From contig CAVZFD010000005.1 of the NCBI GenBank assembly GCA_963774455.1, forward strand, positions 1,550,001 to 1,614,000: a stretch of 64,000 bases of DNA, given 5' to 3'. This document shows, piece by piece, positions 16,880 through 25,449 of the stretch (position 1 is its first letter; the number at the start of each line of letters is the position of its first letter). The notes under the pieces were generated by a model that was not told where the DNA came from, ran no database searches, and worked only from the letters and a program-made list of their open reading frames with translations. The DNA is from DATFVA01 sp963774455. GTDB taxonomy: Bacteria > Bacteroidota > Ignavibacteria > Ignavibacteriales > Ignavibacteriaceae. The position numbers and the translations under genes were made by a program.

Positions 16880-17803
16880 ATGGAACAAAAATCAAAAATG
16901 GTTATAATAATAGCGCTTGTGGGCAACCTCGCTATAGCAGTAGGCAAGTTCATAGCCGCTGCTATAACCGGAAGCTCTGCCATCCTGTCGGAAGGAATCC
17001 ACTCAGTTATAGATACCGGGAATGAAGGATTATTGCTGTTGGGATTGCATATGGCCAAGAAACCTGCAGACGAACTCCACCCCTTTGGACATGGTAAGGA
17101 GGTTTACTTCTGGAGCTTTGTTGTTGCAATAATGCTATTTGCTGTAGGAAGCGGCGTATCAGTATATGAAGGATTCCAGAATTTTCTTCATCCGGCACAC
17201 ATAAAAAATCCTCTTGTTAATTATATAGTCATTGGTATTGCATTTCTTTTCGAAGGAACTTCATGGACCTATGCTTTAATAAATTTTAATAAGGAGAGAG
17301 GCAAAAAGGGTTTATTCAAAGCGGCCCATGAAGCCAAAGATCCTTCAACTTTTATAGTACTATTTGAGGACAGCGCTGCATTATGCGGACTTTTCGTCGC
17401 GACTGTTGGTATTTCCCTTGAGCAGATGACCGGCAATACTTTGTATGATTCACTTGCTTCGATATTTATAGGATTAATACTAGCTGTTACTGCAACATGG
17501 CTTGCCTATGAAACGAAAGGACTGCTGATTGGAGAAAGTGCATCCAGTGAGATTGTTAAAGAAATTAAATCCATTTTGAATGGGTTCGATTCTATAGAAC
17601 ATGTTAATGAGGTGCTTACGATGCATATGGGACCACATTACATACTGGTGAACCTGAGTGTTGACTTTAAGGATTCCGTTTCCGCCGGGAAAGTCGAAAG
17701 CAGCATTGAAGAAATGGATAAGAAAATAAAAGAGAAAAACCCCGATATAAAAAGAATTTTTATTGAATCAGAGAGATATAATAAAAAACAAAAAGGTTCT
17801 TAG
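16880..17803 (+). CDS. Cation diffusion facilitator (metal efflux) protein
   Basis: 307 residues with six predicted membrane segments and a C-terminal cytoplasmic domain. The CDF signature is seen in SAILSEGIHSVIDTGNEG (His and Asp of the metal site in TM2) and HPFGHGKEVYFWSF before TM3. VLFEDSAALCGLF supplies the TM5 Asp. The C-terminal 75 residues (IKSILNGFDSIEHVNEVLTMHMGPHYILVNLS) form the dimerising ferredoxin-like domain. It exchanges protons for Zn, Co, Mn or Fe; the HPFGHGK and FED variants resemble the ZnT9/SLC30A9-like branch. It is transcribed alone, with about 250 AT-rich nt upstream. Confidence 0.92.
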   Translation: MEQKSKMVIIIALVGNLAIAVGKFIAAAITGSSAILSEGIHSVIDTGNEGLLLLGLHMAKKPADELHPFGHGKEVYFWSFVVAIMLFAVGSGVSVYEGFQNFLHPAHIKNPLVNYIVIGIAFLFEGTSWTYALINFNKERGKKGLFKAAHEAKDPSTFIVLFEDSAALCGLFVATVGISLEQMTGNTLYDSLASIFIGLILAVTATWLAYETKGLLIGESASSEIVKEIKSILNGFDSIEHVNEVLTMHMGPHYILVNLSVDFKDSVSAGKVESSIEEMDKKIKEKNPDIKRIFIESERYNKKQKGS

Positions 17804-17826
17804 TTGATAAGGCACAATTCTTAATC

Positions 17827-17857
17827 TTTGCATTCTGAATTTCTTATCGTATATTTC
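17827..17857 (+). promoter_or_regulatory. Bacteroidota-type promoter of the aminotransferase
   Basis: TTTG (17827-17830), 19 nt, then TATATTTC (17850-17857) fits the Bacteroidota -33/-7 pattern TTTG-N19-TAnnTTTG with one mismatch. It lies about 80 nt before the aminotransferase start. Confidence 0.5.
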
Positions 17858-17934
17858 ACCGGTTTAGGAAACACACATTATAATTTTTTTCCGGCTCATT
17901 TTAACAATTTTTTCTTTAAGAAAGGAGCATAATA

Positions 17935-19125
17935 TTGTTATCGGAGAGAGTCAACAGGATAACTGCGTCCCCCACGATGAAAGTTGCTGCAGAAGCAAAG
18001 AGATTAAAGGCGGAGGGGATAAATGTAATTGACTTAAGCGTCGGCGAGCCTGACTTTCCAACCCCTTCAAATATAAAAGAGGCTGCCAAAAGAGCTATAG
18101 ATGAGAATCATACAAAGTACACTATCAATGCAGGAACAGTTGAGCTCCGGAAAGCGATAGCGGATAAATTCAAAAAAGATAATAACCTTGATTACAGGCT
18201 TAGTGAAATTATAGTTTCCAGCGGCGCTAAGCAGAGTATATTCAATGCGGTTCTATCAACTGTGTCTAAAGGTGATGAAGTAATTGTGCCTGCTCCCTAC
18301 TGGGTATCATATCCCGAAATGATCTCGCTAGCCGAAGGAAAAACCGTAGTAATTGAAACAACAGAAGAAAACGGATTCAGAATTACTCCCGAACAGCTCG
18401 AAGCAGCAGTAACACCGAAGACGAAATTATTCATACTCTGCAATCCATCCAACCCGACAGGTTCGGCATACAACAGGAAACAGCTTGAAGAAATTGCCGA
18501 GGTAGTAAAAAAATATGATTTCCTTGTGATCTCCGATGAAATATATGAGAAGCTTCTATATGATAATTTCGAATTTATAAGTTTTGCTTCATTAAGCGAC
18601 GAGATGAAAAAACGTACTATACTCGTCAATGGTGTAAGTAAAACTTATTCAATGACCGGCTGGAGAATCGGGTATACTGCTGGTCCCGAAGAAGTAATAA
18701 ATGCAATGGACAAGATTCAAAGTCATAGTACCTCTCACGCTTCATCAATATCCCAGCAGGCCACTATAGAATCTCTCAATGGGCCGCACGAATACCTTAA
18801 ACAGATGCAGGTAGAATTTCACAAGAGAAGAGATTACCTGTACGACCAACTTATGCTGATAAAAGGACTTTCCTGCTACAAACCCGAAGGAGCCTTTTAT
18901 CTCTTTCCCAATTTATCGGCGTATCTTCATAAATCGTCGAATGGTACTACTATTAATAATAGTCTTGATCTCGCGATGTACCTGCTTAATGAGGCAAGAA
19001 TTGCACTTGTTCCCGGGAGTGCCTTTGGAGCAGAAGGATTTATGAGGTTCTCCTATGCCACTTCAATGGAAAATCTGTCGGATGCATCGGAAAGATTAAG
19101 TGAAGCACTCGGTAAGTTAAGCTGA
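17935..19125 (+). CDS. Pyridoxal-phosphate aminotransferase (aspartate aminotransferase type)
   Basis: 396 residues, class I aminotransferase of the AspC/Ib subgroup. The TTG start has AAAGGAG 7 nt upstream. Seen motifs: LSVGEPDFPTPSNIKEAAKR, NPSNPTGSAYNRKQLEEI, SDEIYEKLLYD and VNGVSKTYSMTGWRIGYTAG, where the Lys of SKTYSM binds PLP and the Arg is a phosphate/substrate contact. It converts aspartate and 2-oxoglutarate to oxaloacetate and glutamate; related enzymes also act on prephenate. Its TGA and the TGA of the convergent aroE gene sit back-to-back in the palindrome TGATCA. Confidence 0.93.
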   Translation: MLSERVNRITASPTMKVAAEAKRLKAEGINVIDLSVGEPDFPTPSNIKEAAKRAIDENHTKYTINAGTVELRKAIADKFKKDNNLDYRLSEIIVSSGAKQSIFNAVLSTVSKGDEVIVPAPYWVSYPEMISLAEGKTVVIETTEENGFRITPEQLEAAVTPKTKLFILCNPSNPTGSAYNRKQLEEIAEVVKKYDFLVISDEIYEKLLYDNFEFISFASLSDEMKKRTILVNGVSKTYSMTGWRIGYTAGPEEVINAMDKIQSHSTSHASSISQQATIESLNGPHEYLKQMQVEFHKRRDYLYDQLMLIKGLSCYKPEGAFYLFPNLSAYLHKSSNGTTINNSLDLAMYLLNEARIALVPGSAFGAEGFMRFSYATSMENLSDASERLSEALGKLS

Positions 19126-19998
19126 TCATCCCTCTATCATTAATTCAAGCGAACGGGTAAGTTCGGGCACCGGCATAGATTCACCGGTCCACAGCTGGAA
19201 AGCTTTCGACGCCTGGTTTACGAGCATTTCTATTCCATTTATTACCTGGGCTCCCTGCTTTGAAGCTATTGAAAGCAGTCTTGTTCTGCCAGGATTATAA
19301 ACCAGGTCGAACACAATCTGGTCCTTATTAAAATAATCCGGCTGTGACACTACAGCTTCGTCAATTTCCGGGTACATCCCCACGGGTGTAGCATTTATAA
19401 TCAATCTTGAATTCCTCAAAACTTCTCCCAGGTTATCAGGAAAAAGCTCAAAGCACCTGATCGCATCGAACTTCATTTTTTCATAAAAATATTTCCTGAC
19501 GCCTTCGGCTTTCTGCTCAGTCCGGTTAACAATATTGATAGCGGAAGGTTTAAAATATTTAATAAGTGTATACACCGCCGCGCGTGCACTTCCGCCTGCG
19601 CCTATTATTGTTACTTCTTTGCCGGAGAGGCTGTTTTTATATTTGTCCAGGGATTTCAGCACCCCGAATACGTCCGTATTGTATCCTGTAAGTATTCCGA
19701 GATCATTCACAATCGTATTTACAGCGCCGACTCCCGCGGCCTCGTCGGATACATTATTCAGAAGCTGAATGATATTGACCTTATGGGGAATAGTGACATT
19801 AAAACCCTTTATACCCAGAGCAACCATACCTTTTAATGCATTGCCCAGGTTAGCAGCAGGCACATCAAAAGGAAGGTATAGGTAATCAAGTTTCTTTATT
19901 TCAAAAGCAACGTTATGGATGAATGGAGAATATGTATGTTTTATGGGGTGACCAATTAATCCCACAAGCATAGTATTCATGCGGAGTGTATTTTTCAT
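19126..19998 (-). CDS. aroE: Shikimate dehydrogenase
   Basis: 290 residues. AroE reduces 3-dehydroshikimate with NADPH in aromatic amino acid synthesis. The substrate-binding N-terminus has GHPIKHTYSPFIHN, GIKGFNVTIPHKV (catalytic Lys) and AVNTIV; the Rossmann domain has VTIIGAGGSARAAVYTL and IINATPVGM; the C-terminus has NGIEMLVNQASKAFQLWTG. The start at 19998 adds about 9 residues before the usual MLVGLIGHP; a start at the internal ATG is also possible. It lies 67 nt after the TPR gene, possibly in one transcript. Confidence 0.95.
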   Translation of the reverse strand: MKNTLRMNTMLVGLIGHPIKHTYSPFIHNVAFEIKKLDYLYLPFDVPAANLGNALKGMVALGIKGFNVTIPHKVNIIQLLNNVSDEAAGVGAVNTIVNDLGILTGYNTDVFGVLKSLDKYKNSLSGKEVTIIGAGGSARAAVYTLIKYFKPSAINIVNRTEQKAEGVRKYFYEKMKFDAIRCFELFPDNLGEVLRNSRLIINATPVGMYPEIDEAVVSQPDYFNKDQIVFDLVYNPGRTRLLSIASKQGAQVINGIEMLVNQASKAFQLWTGESMPVPELTRSLELMIEG

Positions 19999-20065
19999 AA
20001 ACCTTTTTCGGGATAAAATTTAAAGTACTGCAGTCACCCTGAAATGACCGGCCGGGATCAGAAGA

Positions 20066-21481
20066 TCAGAGTTCCCCTAACAATTTTCTAAAGAGTTTGG
20101 AAGATTTAATCTCAGGGTACTCTTTTGCAAATTCCGATTTAATTTCAGGATCAATTACAAAAGCTTTTTTAAGGCATTCGACAGCATCCTGGGTCCTGCT
20201 AAGTATAAAATTGATTTTTGCCTTACCATAATAGGATGAAGCATCTTCGGGAGAAATCCTGATGCATTCATCAAAAGCTTTCTGTGCCTCAAGCCAATCT
20301 CCCATCTCAAAAAGTGTTTCTGCCAGGTTAAACCAGATCTCGTAACTTCCGGGTTCAATTTTTACAGCTTTCCTGTAGCTCCTTATAGCTTCCTGGAGTT
20401 TGCCGAGTGAATATTCAAGATCAGCCTTAGCATACCAGGCATCTGCTCTATCCTGGTACAATGAAATGGCCTTATTAAAATCCTTCAATGCGAGCTGGAA
20501 TTTTCCTGCCGAATCATGGCAAAACCCGCGTGCGAGGTAAGCCTCATAATATTTATCATTGATATTAATGGAGCGTGAGTAATATTCTATCGCTTTGTTG
20601 ATCTCTCCCAGTTCCTCATAAATATTAGCAATATTGTAGCAGGAAGCTTCATCAGATTTATCAATCTTAAAAGCCTCCTTGAAGCACTCAATTGCCTGCT
20701 GGTAACGTCCGAGATCGGCAAGAAGATTACCTTTATTAAACCAAGCGCCTGCAAAATCTTCCTTAATTGCTATTGCCAGTTCGTAGCAGTCGATTGCCTG
20801 CTCGAGCCGACCTAGTTTAGTCAGCACCACACCGCGGTTATACCATCCGTTGGAATTATATGGTTCTGCATCTATAAATTTATCATAGGCGTCAAGTGCG
20901 CGCTCGTTCTTGTCTAAATTTTCAAAACAAAAGCCAAGTTCAAAATAGGCATCAGAAAAGTCGGGATCATTCTGGATTGCACGGGCAAAAAATTCAGAAG
21001 CTACCTCAAAATTACCGCCTTTCTGGTACAAAAGACCCAGATTGAAAAGCGATTCCTCATTATTAGGTTCCTGTTCCAGGGCCGTTTCAAGAGATTCTTT
21101 CGCATCTTCCATCAAGCCGAGATTCTCTTCGGCAGCTGCTCTGTCGATAAGAGCATCCGAATCGCCGGGATTCAGCGAAAGGGCTTTATTATAACAAATA
21201 ATGGCTTCACCAAAGCGGTACAGCCCGTTCAGTAAAGCGCCTTTTTTAACCCAATATTCTGAATTATAGGGAGAAACTTCGATTAGTTTTTCGACCAGGT
21301 ACACCCCATCATCATATAAAAAGTTTTCTATACAGGTTTGAATGGTATCTTCGACAGTTTCCATGCAGCTGTAAATTCCGCCTTCATCTACCAACTGTCT
21401 GCATCTTTCTATTTCTTTGGATATTTCGCGTTTCATATCAGCATTGTCATCATTATTATAATTGCGTTCGAAAAATGACAT
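20066..21481 (-). CDS. Tetratricopeptide repeat protein
   Basis: 471 residues with no signal peptide. After an N-terminal helical segment come about 11-12 consecutive 34-residue TPR units (for example YWVKKGALLNGLYRFGEAII, AWFNKGNLLADLGRYQQAIE, IWFNLAETLFEMGDWLEAQK). TPR arrays are protein-protein scaffolds; no enzymatic domain is present. The gene precedes aroE on the same strand. Cytoplasmic location is inferred from the absence of a signal sequence; a partner cannot be named. Confidence 0.9.
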   Translation of the reverse strand: MSFFERNYNNDDNADMKREISKEIERCRQLVDEGGIYSCMETVEDTIQTCIENFLYDDGVYLVEKLIEVSPYNSEYWVKKGALLNGLYRFGEAIICYNKALSLNPGDSDALIDRAAAEENLGLMEDAKESLETALEQEPNNEESLFNLGLLYQKGGNFEVASEFFARAIQNDPDFSDAYFELGFCFENLDKNERALDAYDKFIDAEPYNSNGWYNRGVVLTKLGRLEQAIDCYELAIAIKEDFAGAWFNKGNLLADLGRYQQAIECFKEAFKIDKSDEASCYNIANIYEELGEINKAIEYYSRSININDKYYEAYLARGFCHDSAGKFQLALKDFNKAISLYQDRADAWYAKADLEYSLGKLQEAIRSYRKAVKIEPGSYEIWFNLAETLFEMGDWLEAQKAFDECIRISPEDASSYYGKAKINFILSRTQDAVECLKKAFVIDPEIKSEFAKEYPEIKSSKLFRKLLGEL

Positions 21482-21513
21482 TCAGCATTCTCCAAATAAT
21501 TAAAAATTCGGAA

Positions 21514-21544
21514 AAAATGTATTACTAATAAAATCTAAAATCAA
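21514..21544 (-). promoter_or_regulatory. Bacteroidota-type promoter of the TPR gene
   Basis: On the minus strand, TTG (21544-21542), 20 nt, then TACATTTT (21521-21514) match TTG-N19-21-TAnnTTT, about 33 nt before the TPR start codon. Confidence 0.4.
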
Positions 21545-21604
21545 GATGATTTTAATCAACCTTATGCGTATAATATAGACCCTGTTTATAAAATTTCAGG
21601 CCAA

Positions 21605-21645
21605 AAGATAAAAGCTGAAAATCAATGATTTTCAGCTTTTTTTAT
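21605..21645 (-). terminator. Intrinsic terminator after sucC
   Basis: A perfect 14-bp inverted repeat, AAAGCTGAAAATCA (21611-21624) and its complement (21626-21639), begins 13 nt after the sucC stop and is followed on the minus strand by TTTTATCTTTT. A T-run is also present on the plus strand, so it can work both ways. Confidence 0.85.
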
Positions 21646-21652
21646 GAAAGGA

Positions 21653-22819
21653 TTACCTGGAAAGTACAGAAGTTACCTTCTCGGCGGCATCTTTAAGACT
21701 GCCGGCTACCTCAAAATTCAATCCCGATTCACTCAATAACGTTCCGGCCTCAGTAGCATTTGTTCCCTCAAGGCGGACAACTATCGGAACATTTATATCC
21801 ATCTCTTTAGCGGCATCAATTACACCTTGTGCAACCCTGTCGCATCTTACAATCCCCCCGAAAATGTTAATAAGTATAGCTTTAACATTGGGATCCGATA
21901 AAATTATCTTAAAACCGTTCGCAACGGTAGTTTTGTTAGCTCCGCCGCCTACATCCAGGAAATTAGCGGGTTCTCCGCCGGCCAGTTTAATGATATCCAT
22001 GGTAGCCATTGCCAGTCCTGCTCCATTTACCATACAGCCCACATTTCCGTCGAGTTTGATATAGTTAAGGCTGAATTTAGAGGCTTCAATTTCAAGTGGA
22101 TCTTCCTCATCGAGATCACGGTATTCAAGGATATCTTTGTGTCTTTCCAGCGCATTATCATCAAAATTCATTTTTGCATCGAGGGCAATAACATCACCTT
22201 CTGCTGTAACGACGAGAGGATTGATTTCCGCCAGTGATGAATCCGTTTCCAGGTAAGCTTTATATAAGCCGGAAAGGAATTTGACGGCGTTCCTGTTCTG
22301 TGCTCCTTCGAGTCCCAGCGCGTATGCGAGTCGTCTTGCCTGGTATCCCTGCAGACCCACGGCTGGATCGACGGTTTCTTTAATAATCTTTTCAGGAGTT
22401 TCGGCGGCAACCTTCTCGATCTCCATACCGCCTTCGGTTGAAACCATTATAACATTTTTAGACGTCGCCCGGTCCAGTGTTATACCGACATATAATTCCC
22501 GGGCAATATTTATACCCTGCTCGATTAAGAGGCGTTTCACTACTTTTCCCTCTGATCCTGTCTGGTGAGTAACCAGCGTCATTCCCAGTATCTGATCAGC
22601 AAACTCTCTTACTTCGTCGAGACTCTTAGCGACCTTCACGCCGCCGCCCTTACCTCTTCCGCCGGCATGTATCTGGGCCTTCACCACCCATACATTTCCG
22701 CCTAACTCTTCCTGTGCAATACGTACAGCTTCATCAGCATTAAAAGCAACCCTTCCGTTGGGAACGGCAACATTATACTTACGCAGTATCTCTTTTGCCT
22801 GGTATTCGTGTATTTTCAT
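21653..22819 (-). CDS. sucC: Succinyl-CoA synthetase beta subunit
   Basis: 388 residues, the normal SucC length. It forms succinate and ATP (or GTP) from succinyl-CoA in the TCA cycle together with SucD. The ATP-grasp N-terminus is MKIHEYQAKEILRKYNVAVP, with VVKAQIHAGGRGKGGGVKV, SLAEINPLVV and ALDAKMNFDDNA. The C-terminal ligase domain has CMVNGAGLAMATMD, FLDVGGGANKTTVANGF and NIFGGIVRCD. sucD is not adjacent in this window, so the subunit genes are split. Ends at a strong terminator. Confidence 0.97.
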   Translation of the reverse strand: MKIHEYQAKEILRKYNVAVPNGRVAFNADEAVRIAQEELGGNVWVVKAQIHAGGRGKGGGVKVAKSLDEVREFADQILGMTLVTHQTGSEGKVVKRLLIEQGINIARELYVGITLDRATSKNVIMVSTEGGMEIEKVAAETPEKIIKETVDPAVGLQGYQARRLAYALGLEGAQNRNAVKFLSGLYKAYLETDSSLAEINPLVVTAEGDVIALDAKMNFDDNALERHKDILEYRDLDEEDPLEIEASKFSLNYIKLDGNVGCMVNGAGLAMATMDIIKLAGGEPANFLDVGGGANKTTVANGFKIILSDPNVKAILINIFGGIVRCDRVAQGVIDAAKEMDINVPIVVRLEGTNATEAGTLLSESGLNFEVAGSLKDAAEKVTSVLSR

Positions 22820-23201
22820 TTGTATCCCTGAAGTTATTTTTTAAAAACAAAGGCTGCCTTACTGTACTTCAGAGGCATCCTCTCCAAATTTCCTCATTTA
22901 TTCAGCTTCTTAAGTAAAATTTCAAAAGAAGAATATAAAAATTACAGTTTTTACGGTAGATAATCAATTTAAAGAGCTATGGAAATCTTCAGGGCGGAAG
23001 GGAAAATGTCCGAAGACTGGCTGCCGGGAAGGCTGAATCATAACCGGGGGACCAAAAAAGCGGGCTCCTGTGATAACTGAAAAAAATATATGAAGGAGTT
23101 TCGTTCATCCTGGCAGTCTGAGAGGTTTTTTAGAAAGAGGAAGAACTTTACCTTTAATCCCGATTAGGTTAATTTTGGATAAAGCAGGAGATTGGGATAT
23201 A
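22820..23201. other. Divergent intergenic region sucC / DUF488
   Basis: About 380 nt between sucC (minus) and the DUF488 gene (plus). The sucC-proximal part holds the promoter candidate at 22937-22967. Nothing else convincing is seen; GC-richer stretches at 22995-23065 form no clear hairpin. Confidence 0.4.
22937..22967 (-). promoter_or_regulatory. Bacteroidota-type promoter of sucC
   Basis: On the minus strand, TTG (22967-22965), 20 nt, then TAATTTTT (22944-22937) fits TTG-N19-21-TAnnTTT. It leaves a leader of about 115 nt before sucC. Confidence 0.4.
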
Positions 23202-23693
23202 ATGAGCAAAATTCAGTTATATACTATTGGTGTATACGGATCTAGCGCGAAAACTTTTTTCGGAAAGCTGGTTGAGAACAAGATTGATACTTTCTGCGAT
23301 ATCAGGAGAAGGCGCGGCGTAAGAGGGGCCGAATATTCATTTGCCAACAGCAGGAAACTACAGGACCATTTGAGGGAGCTGAATATAAACTATCTGCATG
23401 TACTGGATCTTTCACCGACTGATGAAATAAGAAAAATTCAGTACGCCTCAGACAAGGAAGAGCATACGTCCCAGCGAAAGAGGGATTCATTATCCGTGGA
23501 GTTTATTTCGACATATAAAAAGAAAATTCTGAATAAATTTGATTTTAAAAATCTTGCCGGTCAGCTGGAATCGTTAAAAGCACGAAGGGTAGTGCTATTC
23601 TGCGTAGAGAAAAATCCTGCTGCCTGTCACCGTTCCCTTGCTGCCGAACGACTTCAGCGTAAATACGGATTTCAAGTAAAAGACCTGTATTAA
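23202..23693 (+). CDS. DUF488 family protein
   Basis: 163 residues from the ATG at 23202 (GGAG upstream). An in-frame TTG at 23175 would add 9 residues and is less likely. The DUF488 pattern is clear: LYTIGVYGSSAKTFFGKLVENKIDTFCDIRRRR-like N-terminus, then VVLFCVEKNPAACHRSLAAERL with the conserved C...E....CHR near the C-terminus. Function in the family is not established. It converges with the SDR gene, overlapping by 4 nt. Confidence 0.85.
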   Translation: MSKIQLYTIGVYGSSAKTFFGKLVENKIDTFCDIRRRRGVRGAEYSFANSRKLQDHLRELNINYLHVLDLSPTDEIRKIQYASDKEEHTSQRKRDSLSVEFISTYKKKILNKFDFKNLAGQLESLKARRVVLFCVEKNPAACHRSLAAERLQRKYGFQVKDLY

Positions 23694-24547
23694 CCGCCGG
23701 TAGCGAAGCCAGGGTAGAGAGTCATTCCCCCATCGACAAATATGCTTGTACCGTTTATATAATCGGCCTGATCAGAAGCAAGCCAGGCAGCAACGCGTCC
23801 TATATCCTCAACGTTACCGATTCTTTTATAAGGAATAAGGTTCATTAGATTGTGCATCCCGCTTTCTGAACTCCAAACGGACTTATTTATAGGAGTTTTA
23901 ATTGCACCGGGACAAATACTATTTACCCTGATTCCGAAAGGTGCAGTTTCCTGGGCTATAGTTTTCATAAGCATCATTATTCCCCCTTTGGACGCGGCAT
24001 AGTTCGCATGTCCTGCCCAGGGAATCACCTCGTGAACGGAACTTATATGAATTATCTTACCGGCGGCGCAGGAAATCTCTTTCTTCACACCCCTTCTTTT
24101 AAATTCTTTTACGGCTTCACGGGCGCATAGAAACTGGCCTGTAAGATTTACGCTGATCACCAGGTTCCACTGGTCAAGCGTCATTTCTTCAAACTTTGAA
24201 TCTCTCTGCAGTCCGGCATTATTTACAAGAATATCTATTGTACCGAATTCCTTAATAGTTTCTTGAAACATTTTTATAACCTGGGGCTCGCTGCTGACAT
24301 CAGCTTTATATGCAAAGGAATTTACGCCTTCTTTCTTAAGTTCTTCTACAACTTCTTCCGAAGCGTCAGTGTTATCAACGTAATTAACGACAACGTCTGC
24401 ACCTGCTTTGGCCAGTTCCTTTGCTATTCCTTTCCCGATTCCTGAATTTGCACCGGTTACCAGAGCTTTTTGGCCTGTTAAAAGTCGTGGAGTTTCAACA
24501 TCTGGTTTTGCAACTTCGGGCAATTGGTTCTTTTCATTATTCGCCAT
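23690..24547 (-). CDS. SDR-family oxidoreductase, glucose 1-dehydrogenase-like
   Basis: 285 residues. The Rossmann NAD(P) motif TGANSGIGKGIA is near residue 31, followed by ILVNNAGLQ and the catalytic Ser in IIHISSVHEV, Tyr and Lys in YAASKGG. IRVNSICPGAIKTPINK and INGTSIFVDGGMTLYPG complete the classical SDR layout. The family includes glucose 1-dehydrogenase and 3-oxoacyl-ACP reductases; the extended N-terminus and C-terminal FVDGGMTLYPG favour glucose dehydrogenase-like enzymes. The exact substrate is uncertain. RBS GAGG precedes the ATG. Confidence 0.88.
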   Translation of the reverse strand: MANNEKNQLPEVAKPDVETPRLLTGQKALVTGANSGIGKGIAKELAKAGADVVVNYVDNTDASEEVVEELKKEGVNSFAYKADVSSEPQVIKMFQETIKEFGTIDILVNNAGLQRDSKFEEMTLDQWNLVISVNLTGQFLCAREAVKEFKRRGVKKEISCAAGKIIHISSVHEVIPWAGHANYAASKGGIMMLMKTIAQETAPFGIRVNSICPGAIKTPINKSVWSSESGMHNLMNLIPYKRIGNVEDIGRVAAWLASDQADYINGTSIFVDGGMTLYPGFATGG

Positions 24548-24732
24548 TCCAACCTCAAAATATTGTTTTTATGATTGAACAAATTAACATCTATACAATT
24601 CTATTTAATTTCCGTGAATCACAATTTCCAAAACAATTTGGATTGCTGAAATTCGCGCTTATGTTAAGGGGGCGAGTCTGACTGAAGATTGAGCAAGGTC
24701 TCCTCAATAGAAACAAAAAAACTAATACACCC

Positions 24733-25094
24733 TCACTGAACGACCTATCCAGCCACACAGACCCGACCTATCCATCTTTACTGAACCGACCCCTTGCAGG
24801 CCATACTGAACCGACCTCCTAGGCCTCACAGAACCGATCTCGCAGGCCTTCCTCAACCGACTTCTCAGGCAACGCTGAACCGACCTATCCCGCCATACAG
24901 ACCCGACCTATCCCGCCCGCTGAACGACTTATCTTGCTACCTGTACGACGTCTCCTGCCCTCTGAACTGGCCTCTCGGGCCTAGCTGAACTGACTTATCA
25001 ACACTGAACCACCTATCCCTCATCACTGAACGACTATCCAGCCTCACTTAACCGTCCTACCCTCCCCCCTGAACTTCACCTTCTCAGCTTCAAG
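24733..25094. repeat. Degenerate minisatellite-like array, about 16 units of 22-23 nt
   Basis: Sixteen or so consecutive units share the core CTGAACCGACCTATCCxGCC with substitutions and 1-4-nt length changes. Examples of the unit start CTGAACCGACC appear at about 24788-24798, 24809-24819 and 24877-24887. The plus strand is strongly C-rich and G-poor across the block. Spacers between cores are not unique sequences, so this is not a CRISPR array. It is intergenic. A role in transcription (for example a Rho-loading segment on a plus-strand transcript) is conceivable but unproven. Confidence 0.8.
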
Positions 25095-25103
25095 TTGAAA
25101 CAC

Positions 25104-25247
25104 TGACATTTTGTCATACTATAGAGTTCTTCAACAGTGGAAAATCGTGTTTTTTCGCAATTTCTAAGTGTCTCATTTTGAGTCCACTAGGCTCATGCTA
25201 GGCCTATGAATACCAGGTAAATACAGGGTGTGACATTTTGTCATACT
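25104..25247. promoter_or_regulatory. Paired palindromic site, possible operator
   Basis: The 17-nt sequence TGACATTTTGTCATACT occurs identically at 25104-25120 and 25231-25247. Its core TGACA-N3-TGTCA is an inverted repeat, the shape of a dimeric regulator site. Both copies lie upstream of the acyl-CoA ligase, 127 nt apart. No regulator gene is adjacent. The repetition is seen; operator function is inferred. Confidence 0.5.
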
Positions 25248-25449
25248 TGTTGATTATTTCTACAGAAAAATGACCTAATTAAATGGCTCGAAACTTCTCC
25301 AATGACCGCGTCGGAGGACATTGTTAAAACAACTTACTAAAATATACGACCTGCTGCTAAGAAACGATCTGCTTCAACTTTCCTACTCTTCCCTATTGAT
25401 AATTTTTGCCAGTGATCATATCTTCTTATTCAAATTTGACGGAGTATTG

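Larger units (their letters stand above)
24548..25449. other. Large divergent intergenic region with tandem repeats
   Basis: About 900 nt between the SDR gene (minus) and the acyl-CoA ligase (plus). It holds a C-rich degenerate tandem-repeat block (24733-25094) and two copies of a 17-nt palindrome-containing site (25104-25247). A 64-codon plus-strand frame within the repeats is a by-product of the repeat unit. An in-frame TTG at 25321 for the ligase is not used because the ATG at 25450 has a far better ribosome-binding site. Confidence 0.5.

Noticed and set aside
24794..24988. 64-codon plus-strand frame
   Set aside because: It is the tandem repeat read in one frame; no ribosome-binding site and Pro/Leu/Arg bias set by the repeat.
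24733..25094. Possible CRISPR array
   Set aside because: Units are degenerate, contiguous and lack unique spacers; no cas genes are in the window.
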